DNA from: Acetobacteraceae bacterium
Lineage (GTDB): Bacteria; Pseudomonadota; Alphaproteobacteria; Acetobacterales; Acetobacteraceae
Assembly: GCA_004843165.1 (NCBI GenBank)
Contig: CP039459.1
Span: forward strand, 1,119,501-1,183,500
DNA: 64,000 nt
Direction: 5' to 3'
The position numbers and the translations under genes were made by a program. Numbering within the stretch: position 1 is the stretch's first letter; each line of letters starts with the position of its first letter. Shown here in pieces: positions 43,852-51,881 of the stretch. The notes beneath the pieces are model-generated. The model ran no database searches, was not told the origin of the DNA, and worked only from the letters and a program-made list of their open reading frames with translations.

Positions 43852-45225
43852 TTATTTTTGAATATTGATGAGTTTCATATTCATAAACTCTAAGATTCCA
43901 TCATGTGCGAGATCACGCCCATATCCTGAATTTTTGACACCACCAAAGGGCGCATTTGGACTGGTGAAAAGCGCGCCATTTACAGAGAAAGAACCGCTAT
44001 CTATTTTTTTTGCGATTTCAATCCCACGTTTTTCATCTCCTGTTTGGATGGAACCAGAAAGGCCATATTCGCTTTCATTGGCGAGATCAATGGCTTCCTG
44101 ATCTGTTTTGACACGGTAGAGATGTGTGACAGGGCCAAAAAATTCTTCTTTGCGAATTTCTTTCCCTTCAAGACCTGTCATTAAGATTGGCTGAAAGAAA
44201 TAGCCTTTTTTTGGAACCGGCGCACCAATGGTCTCAACGGTAACACCTTGTTTTTTGGCCTCTTCAACCTGCTGGTTTAAGTGCTCTAAGGCGGCCTTAC
44301 TGACAAGTGGCCCTAAGGTTGTTGTTTGATCTTTTGGATCACCGGCTTTTAAGGATTTTACGGCTGCTTTGTAGCGAGTGAGAAATTCATCATAGATTTC
44401 ATCCATGATAATCATTCTTTTTGGCGAGATGCAGATTTGGCCGGCATTAAAGTGACGGGCAAAGACAGCGGTTTGGACAGCTTTTTCTAAAGAGGCATCT
44501 TCTAAGACGATAAAAGCATCTGCGCCACCAAGCTCTAAAGTTGATTTTTTAATATATTTAGAAGCGATACCCGCAACAATAGAGCCTGCCTTGGTGGAGC
44601 CAGTGAGGGCGACACCACGTATTCTTTGGTCTTTTAAAATCTCTTCTGTCTGTTCATTGGTTGAATAGATATTTTGAAAAACACCTTCTGGAAGTCCAGC
44701 CTCTCTCATAAGTTTTACAATCATTTCTGCACATTGCGGCACACAGGGCGCATGTTTTAGCAGAACGACATTTCCACCGGCAATTTGAGGTGCTAAAATT
44801 CTAAAAACTTGGAAAAAAGGCACATTCCAAGGCTCAATGGCCCAGATAATCCCTTGAGGTGTTGGGTAAAGAACGGAATCTCCTTCGTTCTCCGTAAGTT
44901 TTTTGATCTTTTGCGGCTTTAGAATTTCTTCAGCATGATCGGCATAGTAATCGCAAATATTTGCACAAAGAGTGATTTCCCATTCCCCTTCATGAAGAAG
45001 TTTTCCGACTTCATCGGCCATAAGCGCTGTATAATCATTGAGATTTTCTTTAAGGAGAGAGGCTGCTTTATGAAGAATTTTAGAGCGTTCGGCAAAGGAC
45101 GTTTTACGCCATTTGAGGAAAGCTTCATGGCCTTTGTTTAGAATGACTTTAATATCTGTTGCTGTCGCATCTGGAAAAGTTTTTAATGTTTCTTCTGTGT
45201 AAGGATTGATACTGGTATAAGACAT
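43852..45225 (-). CDS. NAD(P)-dependent aldehyde dehydrogenase (succinate-semialdehyde dehydrogenase-like)
   Basis: 457-residue aldehyde dehydrogenase. Visible parts are the N-terminal SINPYTEE (typical of the SSADH/GabD branch), AIEPWNVPFFQVFR in the coenzyme cleft, GSTKAGSIVA, the catalytic Glu in LELGGADAFIVLED, the nucleophile Cys in NAGQICISPKR, and GGVKNSGYGRD at the end. Its position facing adh and pdc suggests it may oxidise acetaldehyde or a related short aldehyde. By sequence alone succinate semialdehyde is equally possible. Confidence 0.88.
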   Translation of the reverse strand: MSYTSINPYTEETLKTFPDATATDIKVILNKGHEAFLKWRKTSFAERSKILHKAASLLKENLNDYTALMADEVGKLLHEGEWEITLCANICDYYADHAEEILKPQKIKKLTENEGDSVLYPTPQGIIWAIEPWNVPFFQVFRILAPQIAGGNVVLLKHAPCVPQCAEMIVKLMREAGLPEGVFQNIYSTNEQTEEILKDQRIRGVALTGSTKAGSIVAGIASKYIKKSTLELGGADAFIVLEDASLEKAVQTAVFARHFNAGQICISPKRMIIMDEIYDEFLTRYKAAVKSLKAGDPKDQTTTLGPLVSKAALEHLNQQVEEAKKQGVTVETIGAPVPKKGYFFQPILMTGLEGKEIRKEEFFGPVTHLYRVKTDQEAIDLANESEYGLSGSIQTGDEKRGIEIAKKIDSGSFSVNGALFTSPNAPFGGVKNSGYGRDLAHDGILEFMNMKLINIQK

Positions 45226-45252
45226 AATGGCTTCCTTTAGGTAACTATATCA

Positions 45253-45267
45253 AGATAGATGCTATCT
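45253..45267. promoter_or_regulatory. Inverted repeat in the aldehyde dehydrogenase / radical SAM divergent region
   Basis: AGATAG and CTATCT separated by ATG, in the 109-base gap between two outward-facing genes. Could be an operator for either; arms are short. Confidence 0.3.
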
Positions 45268-45334
45268 GAGATATATTGCGTTGGTAAAGTGATATTTGCC
45301 GATATGTAACGCTGTCTGAAGCGTGGGATTTTTA

Positions 45335-46495
45335 ATGGCAGAATGGGCAAGCATGCTTTCAAAAATGAAATCTTATCTCTCGCAGAAAATTTGGCAAACA
45401 GGGGAGAATATTGTTGCCGTAATTCCGAAAGCTTTGGATGTTTCTGTGACCGATTATTGCAATGCCGGTTGTAATTTTTGCGGTTTTAATAAGCATCTTA
45501 AAAAAGGAACAAAACGCCATTTTCTAGAGGCAGAAAGCTTTATTGCCAGTTTACCTCTTTTAAAAGAGAATGGTTTTTCTTTTATTAATTTCCAAGGCGG
45601 TGAACCTTTACTCCATCCTGATATTTTACAATTGGTGAAAGAAGTTACCAAAGCTGGTATGAAGGCAGATCTTATTACCAATGGTTGGAAGTTGCCGGAA
45701 ATGGCAGATTCTTTAATTGATGCGGGCCTTCATTGTCTTTTTGTTTCCTTGGATAGCGATGTCATTGAAAAACATGAGCAAAATCGGCAATTAAAAGGTT
45801 TGGGAAAGCGTTTAAAACAAGGCATTTCTATAATACTGGCAGCCGGTATTCCTGTGATTGCCTCTGTCACAGTTTCTAAACTTGTGAATCCTTTGAGGTT
45901 ACCACCTCTTTTAAAAGCGTTTGGTTTTAGCGGTGTGACATTTTCTTATCCACGTCAAAAACCCTTTGCTTCAAGTTCGCTAGTGTATGGCGAACACTCG
46001 GATCTTGTGTCTTTTTCACAAGAGACGTTGGATGATTTTTTAGAAAAGATGAAAGCGCTTAAAAAACTTTTCCCGATGTTAAATCCGATTGCGGGAATTG
46101 AGGATATTCAGCGCCATATTGCCAATAAAAAAGAATATTTTCCCTGTATTGGCGGCTTTAAATATTATTATTTAGATTGGAATTTAAATCTTTGGCGCTG
46201 TGAAGCTTGGCATAAACCTTTTGGAAAATTAACAGATTTAAAAATCATTCCAGAGGATCGGAGTCATTGTACCAATTGTATGCTTTCCTGCTATCGTGAT
46301 CCAAGCGTTTTAATGTATGCGCCCTTACTTGCAGGCGATGCTATGAAAGCTTTTGCTTTGCAGCATAAGATAGAATCTCTGCGTTTTATTTTTGCATGGA
46401 AATTTTGGATTTCCTTAGGTGCTGGATTACAGGATTCTTTGCTTTATTGGCGTATTTTTCGAGGTCATCAGAGAAAGAATTGTAAGAGAGTATGA
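45335..46495 (+). CDS. Radical SAM protein of unknown reaction
   Basis: About 386 residues from ATG 45335 (the frame is open to 45323). The iron-sulfur motif is Cys-x3-Cys-x2-Cys in VTDYCNAGCNFCGF. The SAM-binding GGE motif appears in NFQGGEPLLHPDI, and SLDSD is the typical beta-strand end. A second cysteine set lies near residues 265-325 (FPCIGGFKYY, RCEAWHK, CTNCMLSCYRD), consistent with an auxiliary cluster as in SPASM/twitch enzymes. The C-terminus is hydrophobic and basic. It is translationally coupled to a lipoprotein gene (ATGA overlap). It is not the hopanoid enzyme HpnH, whose N-terminal sequence differs. Substrate unknown. Confidence 0.83.
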   Translation: MAEWASMLSKMKSYLSQKIWQTGENIVAVIPKALDVSVTDYCNAGCNFCGFNKHLKKGTKRHFLEAESFIASLPLLKENGFSFINFQGGEPLLHPDILQLVKEVTKAGMKADLITNGWKLPEMADSLIDAGLHCLFVSLDSDVIEKHEQNRQLKGLGKRLKQGISIILAAGIPVIASVTVSKLVNPLRLPPLLKAFGFSGVTFSYPRQKPFASSSLVYGEHSDLVSFSQETLDDFLEKMKALKKLFPMLNPIAGIEDIQRHIANKKEYFPCIGGFKYYYLDWNLNLWRCEAWHKPFGKLTDLKIIPEDRSHCTNCMLSCYRDPSVLMYAPLLAGDAMKAFALQHKIESLRFIFAWKFWISLGAGLQDSLLYWRIFRGHQRKNCKRV

Positions 46496-47358
46496 GAGTC
46501 TTTTTTTCTTTACGTCCCTTTTACTTTGTGAGTTTTTTTGTTGGGGCAGGTCTTTTAGCCGGGTGCGCCAAAGTTTACTGGCGTGAAGGACCATGTGATA
46601 CGAAATCAGGCAAACCGGAAATGCGTTTTGATTTTTCAGGTGGCTTAAAAAAGGCAGAGCGCCAAAAAGATATTGAGACAGCATCCTGTGAACAAAATCG
46701 TCTCAAAATAGAACGTAAAGATCGTGAGAAAAACGCACATCTTTCTGAAATTTATCCTCGTCTTCAGCCTTTGCCGCAGCCAAGTGAAGCCCTCGAATTA
46801 TTAGAGGGAAAAATAGACCGTCATTTTTATAGTGAAGATGGTGGTTTACTGGAAATTAAAAATTGTTCGGAGGGTAAATGCGCCCCAGAGGATAGTCGTC
46901 GTAAGATTAATCCTAATCTTTATGAAGTCTATAATGGCAGTCAGAATGATTCTTTTTCTATTCTTTATAAGGACGCTTCAAAAAGCGCTTTTGAAAATTG
47001 CCCCTCTGGACAATATGCGTATTGGAATATTCAGATTGAGCGTTATGCGACACCTTTTGGTGATATGCAGAAAGCACCTGCTTTGGTCCGCTTAGGATGT
47101 ACGGCGAATTGGTCAGACCCTTTTGCTGCGCCCGAAACAGAGGAGCGAGTTTCTGTACAAAATCTTTCTCTATCAAGAGTACCGTATCTGTCGGGCGATA
47201 GTTCTGCGAAAGCATTGCCACAACCGCAACATCCTTCTTCAGAACCTGAACCTGTAATTAGTCCGCATATCCAGTCTTTTTTTCCTGATTCTGCGAAACC
47301 GACCCTTCATAATAAAAGGGCTAATAATCTTTATAAGGATTTGCGCCCGGAGGAATAG
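46492..47358 (+). CDS. Lipoprotein of unknown function coupled to the radical SAM gene
   Basis: 288 residues. The lipobox LLAGC has Cys25 after a strongly hydrophobic signal. The mature protein is rich in charged residues, with Cys pairs (GPCDTK, ASCEQN, KNCSEGKCAPED, ENCPSG, LGCTAN) suggesting disulfides. The last 60 residues are rich in Pro, Ser and Glu and probably disordered. The start codon overlaps the radical SAM stop by four bases, so the two products are made together. It could be a substrate or partner of that enzyme; no motif supports a specific role. Confidence 0.75.
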   Translation: MRVFFSLRPFYFVSFFVGAGLLAGCAKVYWREGPCDTKSGKPEMRFDFSGGLKKAERQKDIETASCEQNRLKIERKDREKNAHLSEIYPRLQPLPQPSEALELLEGKIDRHFYSEDGGLLEIKNCSEGKCAPEDSRRKINPNLYEVYNGSQNDSFSILYKDASKSAFENCPSGQYAYWNIQIERYATPFGDMQKAPALVRLGCTANWSDPFAAPETEERVSVQNLSLSRVPYLSGDSSAKALPQPQHPSSEPEPVISPHIQSFFPDSAKPTLHNKRANNLYKDLRPEE

Positions 47359-47359
47359 G

Positions 47360-48124
47360 TTAGAGACCCGGCCAATGGGCAGGATTGAGCTTGCTATTGA
47401 TTTCACTCTCAGACACACCGGGAAAAAGGCCGATATAGCAAAGATTTTCGATTTCCTGCACGCTGCTGGAAACACAATGCAGCGGGGCGGCATTATTGCA
47501 AATCACAGCCGCCGTCCCTTGGCGGGGAACATAAATAATTTTCCAGATTTTTTCAGGCAGTTTGGCACGGTTTTTGCCAAAAAACTGTGGGGAATCGCCA
47601 AAAATAACACCGGTTAAGACATTTAATCCACCATATTCCGTAACAATTTTACGGGTATTCTCTTCAATTGTTTTCCATGTTTTTTGTTTTAGTGTGGGAT
47701 CACTTGGGATGATATTGCTGATAAAAGCACTTTGCTGCTTCGCTTTCGGGCTAGACATATCCTCCGTTGGGGCAAGCGCAAGGGGTTTCCATGGGCTGTC
47801 CTGATAATCTGTTAGCGCGGCGCTTTGATTGAGTCTGGGGTCTTTCGTAATGCCTATTTTGGGCATATTGGCATTTTGAGAAGCTTTTGCCTGTTCAGGT
47901 GTTAAATGTTCTGCGGCCCAAAGCGGTGAACGCCGAGAGCTGGAATAGCCAACAGCATAATTATCGTTGCAGATGACTTCACCAGCTGTTGGAAACTCGC
48001 CAGCAGCAGCAAAACGAGGGCATTGCGCAAAGCTTTTATGGGACAGCAAAAGAAGAAAAGAAAATGTAAAAAGACAAAATGAATGGGCACGAAAAATAGA
48101 AAAAAAGGAGGAGTTTTCGGGCAT
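47360..48124 (-). CDS. Secreted NUC-family (DNA/RNA non-specific endonuclease-like) protein lacking the catalytic motif
   Basis: 254 residues with signal peptide ending SFAQ. The body follows the NUC1/Serratia-nuclease pattern: VGYSSSRRSPLWAAEHLT, a DYQDS loop, LAPTEDM, SAFISNIIPSDPTLKQKTW, and LNVLTGVIFGD with KIWKIIYVP. In active members the DRGH that precedes L-A-P contains the catalytic His. Here the corresponding residues read K-P-L-A, so the nucleophile activator is missing. It may be an inactive binding protein or a diverged enzyme. Cysteines in CPRF, VICND, VICNN, LHCVS and NLCYI fit a periplasmic location. Confidence 0.75.
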   Translation of the reverse strand: MPENSSFFSIFRAHSFCLFTFSFLLLLSHKSFAQCPRFAAAGEFPTAGEVICNDNYAVGYSSSRRSPLWAAEHLTPEQAKASQNANMPKIGITKDPRLNQSAALTDYQDSPWKPLALAPTEDMSSPKAKQQSAFISNIIPSDPTLKQKTWKTIEENTRKIVTEYGGLNVLTGVIFGDSPQFFGKNRAKLPEKIWKIIYVPRQGTAAVICNNAAPLHCVSSSVQEIENLCYIGLFPGVSESEINSKLNPAHWPGL

Positions 48125-48298
48125 CTTGTTTCACTGAGCATTCAAAGAAAATGTTATTTCTTTTTAAGGGGAATCTTTTGGCACTTTAGCGTTATTTTTT
48201 CGGAGAATGAAGGGGAATGCTTGAATCTCTTTCTCAGAAGCCTCATATTTTTTGAGAAAAGAGAAATTTTTTAAAAATTTAAGAAAAGAGATCTTAAG

Positions 48299-49387
48299 AT
48301 GCGCAATAAGTGGATGATATATGGTGCCAATGGCTATACAGGAAAGCTTATTGCCGAATTGTCAGAAAAAATAGGCCTCTCTCCTGTTTTGGCAGGGAGA
48401 AACGTAAAAGCGCTGAAGACATTAGCGATTAAGCTCGATCTTGAATATCGGGTTTTTTCTTTAGATCAGCCGCAGGAAATCATCCATGCCCTTCAAGATA
48501 TTAAGGTTGTTCTAAATTGTGCAGGGCCTTTTGTCATTACCTGTGCGGAGATGGTGGCAGCTTGCCGCCAAACCAAAACACATTATCTGGATATTACAGG
48601 TGAAGCAGGTGTTTTTGAACAGGCGTATGCGGGGCACCAAGAAAATGAGACTGCGGGTATCGTTGTTTGCCCCGGTGCAGGCTTTGATGTTGTTCCAACG
48701 GATTGTCTCGCTTCTGTGCTCAAATCAGCCATGCCGAATGCAACGATGCTTTCGCTCGGTTTTCAAACGGAGATGAAACCTTCTCGTGGCACGTTTCTAA
48801 CGATGTTGCAGGATTTGGGTAAAGGGACAATGGTGCGCCATGATGGGAAAATTGTCCGTGTCCCCTTTGGTAAAATACAGCGCATGGTAAATTTTTCTCA
48901 GAATCCGATCAATGCTGTTTCAATCCCTTGGGGCGATGTTCAAACAAGCTATTATACGACAGGGATTCCAAATATTACGGTTTATGTTCCAATGGCTCCG
49001 GGAAGGGTTAAGTTCATGGCTTGGCTTGAAAAGAAGAATGGCTTTTTAACCAAGACAGGCATTAAAAGATTTATTGCAAATTATGTAAAAAGGAATATGA
49101 GCGGCCCAACGCTGGAACAGCGGGGTAAAAATCCTGCCTATATTTGGGGAGAGGTGCGAGATGCTGAGGGAAATAGTGTCATAGGACGTTTTAAGACACC
49201 TAATCCCTATACGTTGACACTTTGCTCTGCGCTGATGACGGTGCGTTTTTTGCTGAAATATGAGGGAAAAGGCGGCTATTTTACCCCCTCTCAATTGATG
49301 GGAGAAAAATGCGTTGAAGCCTTGCCGGGGGTCACACAAATGACATTAAAAAGAATCGAAACCTCTGGGAATGGGTTAAGTTTTTAA
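48299..49387 (+). CDS. Saccharopine dehydrogenase-like / trans-acting enoyl reductase family protein
   Basis: 362-residue NAD(P)-binding protein. Dinucleotide motif YGANGYTGKLIAE at residues 8-20, then LAGRNVKAL, VLNCAGPFVIT, THYLDITGE and CPGAGFDVVPTDCLA. This is the pattern of the saccharopine dehydrogenase/trans-acting enoyl reductase family, whose bacterial members are mostly uncharacterised oxidoreductases. It stands alone between convergent neighbours and ends at a strong terminator. Confidence 0.85.
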   Translation: MRNKWMIYGANGYTGKLIAELSEKIGLSPVLAGRNVKALKTLAIKLDLEYRVFSLDQPQEIIHALQDIKVVLNCAGPFVITCAEMVAACRQTKTHYLDITGEAGVFEQAYAGHQENETAGIVVCPGAGFDVVPTDCLASVLKSAMPNATMLSLGFQTEMKPSRGTFLTMLQDLGKGTMVRHDGKIVRVPFGKIQRMVNFSQNPINAVSIPWGDVQTSYYTTGIPNITVYVPMAPGRVKFMAWLEKKNGFLTKTGIKRFIANYVKRNMSGPTLEQRGKNPAYIWGEVRDAEGNSVIGRFKTPNPYTLTLCSALMTVRFLLKYEGKGGYFTPSQLMGEKCVEALPGVTQMTLKRIETSGNGLSF

Positions 49388-49427
49388 AAGCAAAGGAAGA
49401 AAATAAAAATTGTCTTCCTTTGCTTTT
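49386..49427. terminator. Bidirectional terminator
   Basis: A 15-base stem (AAAAGCAAAGGAAGA with TCTTCCTTTGCTTTT) around a 12-base loop between two convergent genes. Its first base abuts the stop region of the oxidoreductase gene. Confidence 0.85.
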
Positions 49428-49438
49428 GAAGAAAGTGC

Positions 49439-49963
49439 TTAGCCTTTATATGCAGAAATGGCTTCGTTCACACGATTGAGCAGAAGGCTACGATCATGTG
49501 GGGTCATTCTTGCAAGGGCACGCTGTTGATTCGTTTCAGGTTTTTTGCCATCAGCCAGTAATTTAAGGTCTGATTTCATCTGAAGGTCTTGCTGATGGCG
49601 GACTTTTGGGTCAATCCGTACAGGTGTTTGCAGAGGTTTGCCATTTTTATCGAGGCGGACGGGACCCGGTGCAAGCACGACACCTGTTCTGCCGAGAAAT
49701 TTTGGTTCATTATCGGCTTTCACGTCCTGCTTTTGCTGGTCATTTGTTTTTGAATCTGCTTGAAGTGGTTTGCCATCTTTGCCAAGACGTACTGGCCCCG
49801 GTGCGAGTGCAATACGTGTTTTGCCAAGAAATTTTGGAGCATTATGATCTGCTTCGGCCTGTTGCGCTGTTGGCTGAGCAGAGTCTGCGGCATAGCTACT
49901 TCCGGCGAAAAATGCGCCCGAAGAGGCAATCATTGAAATAGATGCAAGCAAGAATTTATTCAT
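49439..49963 (-). CDS. Secreted protein with tandem LAPGPVRL repeats
   Basis: 174 residues. Signal peptide residues 1-25 (ending SYAADS). Two copies of a roughly 30-residue unit follow: PKFLGKTRIALAPGPVRLGK and PKFLGRTGVVLAPGPVRLDK, each followed by DGKPLQ or NGKPLQ. Then comes a helical C-terminal part (LLADGKKPETNQQRALARMT). No family is recognised. It is likely periplasmic or exported. It is monocistronic with the terminator directly downstream. Confidence 0.78.
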   Translation of the reverse strand: MNKFLLASISMIASSGAFFAGSSYAADSAQPTAQQAEADHNAPKFLGKTRIALAPGPVRLGKDGKPLQADSKTNDQQKQDVKADNEPKFLGRTGVVLAPGPVRLDKNGKPLQTPVRIDPKVRHQQDLQMKSDLKLLADGKKPETNQQRALARMTPHDRSLLLNRVNEAISAYKG

Positions 49964-50217
49964 TATTGTTTTCCCTTCTAAATTTGGGGCGAGGATAACC
50001 CAAAAAATCAGACTTCAATTATACGCTTAATCTATTTCTTCGTATAGCTACCTTAATACGGAGAGTTTTAGAACTTTTAGAAAGAAAATATTCTTGGCTG
50101 GATTGAAAAAATTAGGTTTGGTAGAAGTAAGACGCAATATTTTAAAATAGAGACTTAAAATAAGATTATATTTTAACATTGATCTTTCTTCTTAATTAAG
50201 GGAGCAGATGTCATCGC

Positions 50218-50913
50218 ATGGAATTGTTCTCAAAGAAGACTGTAGAAACACTAGGCCCTCAAGATATTTCTCTTGAAATGTCTCATTTCTCAATTTTTTA
50301 TAAGCAGACATGTGTTTTTAAAAAAGATTCTTTTAAGACCTCTTTGTCAGGCTGGACATGGCTTCATGGGGGAAATGGGAGCGGAAAAAGTACGTTTATT
50401 CGTGCAATGCTTGGGCTTTTGCCCCATTGTAAAGGCCAATTGTGTTTATTGGGGAAATCGCCTCAAAAAGCGCGTTGTCATATTGGCTATATGCCTCAAA
50501 AACGTGAGGAGAATGCCCTTTTCTTGCCAACTTTAAGCCATGTTGAAAGTGCCATTCCTGCAAGATTTGGTTTTTTTGGTGCTGCGCAAAGAAAGAAAAA
50601 AGCAGAATCTCTTTTAATGGAATGTGGTGCAGCCCATTTGGCCAACCGGCCTTTAAAAGTGCTTTCTGGGGGAGAGCGCCAGAAAGTGGCATTAGCACAG
50701 GCCATTGCAGGAGACCCTGCCTTATTGATTTTAGATGAGCCTTTTATTGCCTTGGATCACAGGGCACGAACAGAAATTGTTGATTTGTTGCTTTCCCTTG
50801 AAAAAAAACGGCATATAGGCATTTTCTTAGCTACCCATGAGGGGATGGATCTTCTCCCTAAAATGCGCCGAGATCTCTATCTGAGAGAAGGAAGTCTCTT
50901 TGATGTCCCATGA
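50218..50913 (+). CDS. Zinc/manganese-type ABC transporter ATP-binding protein
   Basis: 231-residue ATPase of a metal ABC importer (ZnuC/MntB-like). Walker A is HGGNGSGKST at 50-59, Q-loop in YMPQKRE, signature LSGGERQKVALAQ, Walker B LLILDEPFIALD and H-loop ATHEG. A ribosome-type GGGAG lies 13 bases before ATG 50218, which is long spacing. It overlaps the permease gene by 14 bases. The metal is inferred from the permease family only. No periplasmic binding protein gene is adjacent. Confidence 0.85.
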   Translation: MELFSKKTVETLGPQDISLEMSHFSIFYKQTCVFKKDSFKTSLSGWTWLHGGNGSGKSTFIRAMLGLLPHCKGQLCLLGKSPQKARCHIGYMPQKREENALFLPTLSHVESAIPARFGFFGAAQRKKKAESLLMECGAAHLANRPLKVLSGGERQKVALAQAIAGDPALLILDEPFIALDHRARTEIVDLLLSLEKKRHIGIFLATHEGMDLLPKMRRDLYLREGSLFDVP

Positions 50914-51739
50914 GTTGATCTTTAATGCGCTTCTTGGCAGTTTTTTTATTGCAATGCTGGCCGGTGTTTTGGGTTGGCTCATGTTGTTGCGTGGACAGGC
51001 TTTTGCGGCGCATGCCCTGCCAGATATTGGTTTTAGCGGTGCTTCTGTTGCTTTAGTCTTTGGTTTTAATCCTATTATTGGCCTTATCCTTGCATCGTTG
51101 GGCGGAGCGTGGATTATGGAAGGGTTGGGTTTTTATGAAAAAAAACGCGATATTACCATAGACCAAAGTGCGGCAGACCGTTTAACAGGTCTTGTTCTTG
51201 CTGGAAGTTTAGCCGTGGGGATGGGGGTTCTTGAAGCTGCGCACGCCCCAGAAGCCGATACGATTGAGCTTCTTTTTGGTGGACTTATGCATCTTTCCGT
51301 TGAGACTTTGTGGTTTCTTGGGGGGCTGAGTCTTTTTTGTCTTGCGGGTTTGTTTTGTTTGTATCGTCCGCTGCTTTTTGCTGCAATTTCTCCTGAAATG
51401 GCAACGGCAAGGGGTGAAAATGCTTGGTGGGTTGGCGCAGGTTTTATGACATTAGCGGCGCTTGGTTGTGCTATTTGTGCAGAAATTTCGGGCGCATTGC
51501 TGGCATTTAGTTTGATTATTGGTCCGGCTTCGGGGGCTTTTATGTTGAATCTTTCACCCTTCAAAGGGATGATTTTTTCAGTGCTAGGTGCTTTATTCCT
51601 AAGCTGGGGAGGGATTGTTTTATATTGCCTGACAGGCTGGCCCCCAGCCTTTTGGATTGGGATTGGTGCCAGTTTTTGTTATGGGTTGGGATTGTTAGGG
51701 CGGCAATATTTTGGCCGGAGCATAAATTTAACGCATTAA
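50900..51739 (+). CDS. ABC-3 family metal transporter permease
   Basis: 279-residue inner-membrane protein with about eight hydrophobic helices. It belongs to the ABC-3 family (ZnuB, MntC): LLRGQAFAAHALPDIGFSGAS near residue 29 and AISPEMATARGE near 167 are the usual cytoplasmic contact segments. It pairs with the ATPase encoded just upstream, whose end it overlaps. Zinc is the most common cargo for this type; manganese is possible. Confidence 0.87.
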   Translation: MMSHELIFNALLGSFFIAMLAGVLGWLMLLRGQAFAAHALPDIGFSGASVALVFGFNPIIGLILASLGGAWIMEGLGFYEKKRDITIDQSAADRLTGLVLAGSLAVGMGVLEAAHAPEADTIELLFGGLMHLSVETLWFLGGLSLFCLAGLFCLYRPLLFAAISPEMATARGENAWWVGAGFMTLAALGCAICAEISGALLAFSLIIGPASGAFMLNLSPFKGMIFSVLGALFLSWGGIVLYCLTGWPPAFWIGIGASFCYGLGLLGRQYFGRSINLTH

Positions 51740-51789
51740 GCTCTTGCATCGGAATCCTAAATGGCGTTAGGAAGAGACATTCTTGCTGT

Positions 51790-51866
51790 CGGAGCGTAGC
51801 TCAGCCTGGTAGAGCGCTACGTTCGGGACGTAGAGGCCGGAGGTTCGAATCCTCTCGCTCCGACCA
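51790..51866 (+). tRNA. tRNA-Pro (anticodon CGG)
   Basis: 77 bases with CCA encoded. Acceptor CGGAGCG pairs with CGCTCCG, then A and CCA. The D-arm has AGCTCAGCCTGGTAGAGC. The anticodon stem is CTACG/CGTAG with loop TTCGGGA, anticodon CGG followed by G37, as expected for proline. The T-arm is GGAGGTTCGAATCCTCT. Confidence 0.97.
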
Positions 51867-51881
51867 TTGCAAGGCTCAGGC

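Noticed and set aside
45945-45956. TTATCCACG as a possible DnaA box
   Set aside because: A single near-match inside the radical SAM coding sequence with no cluster nearby; expected by chance.
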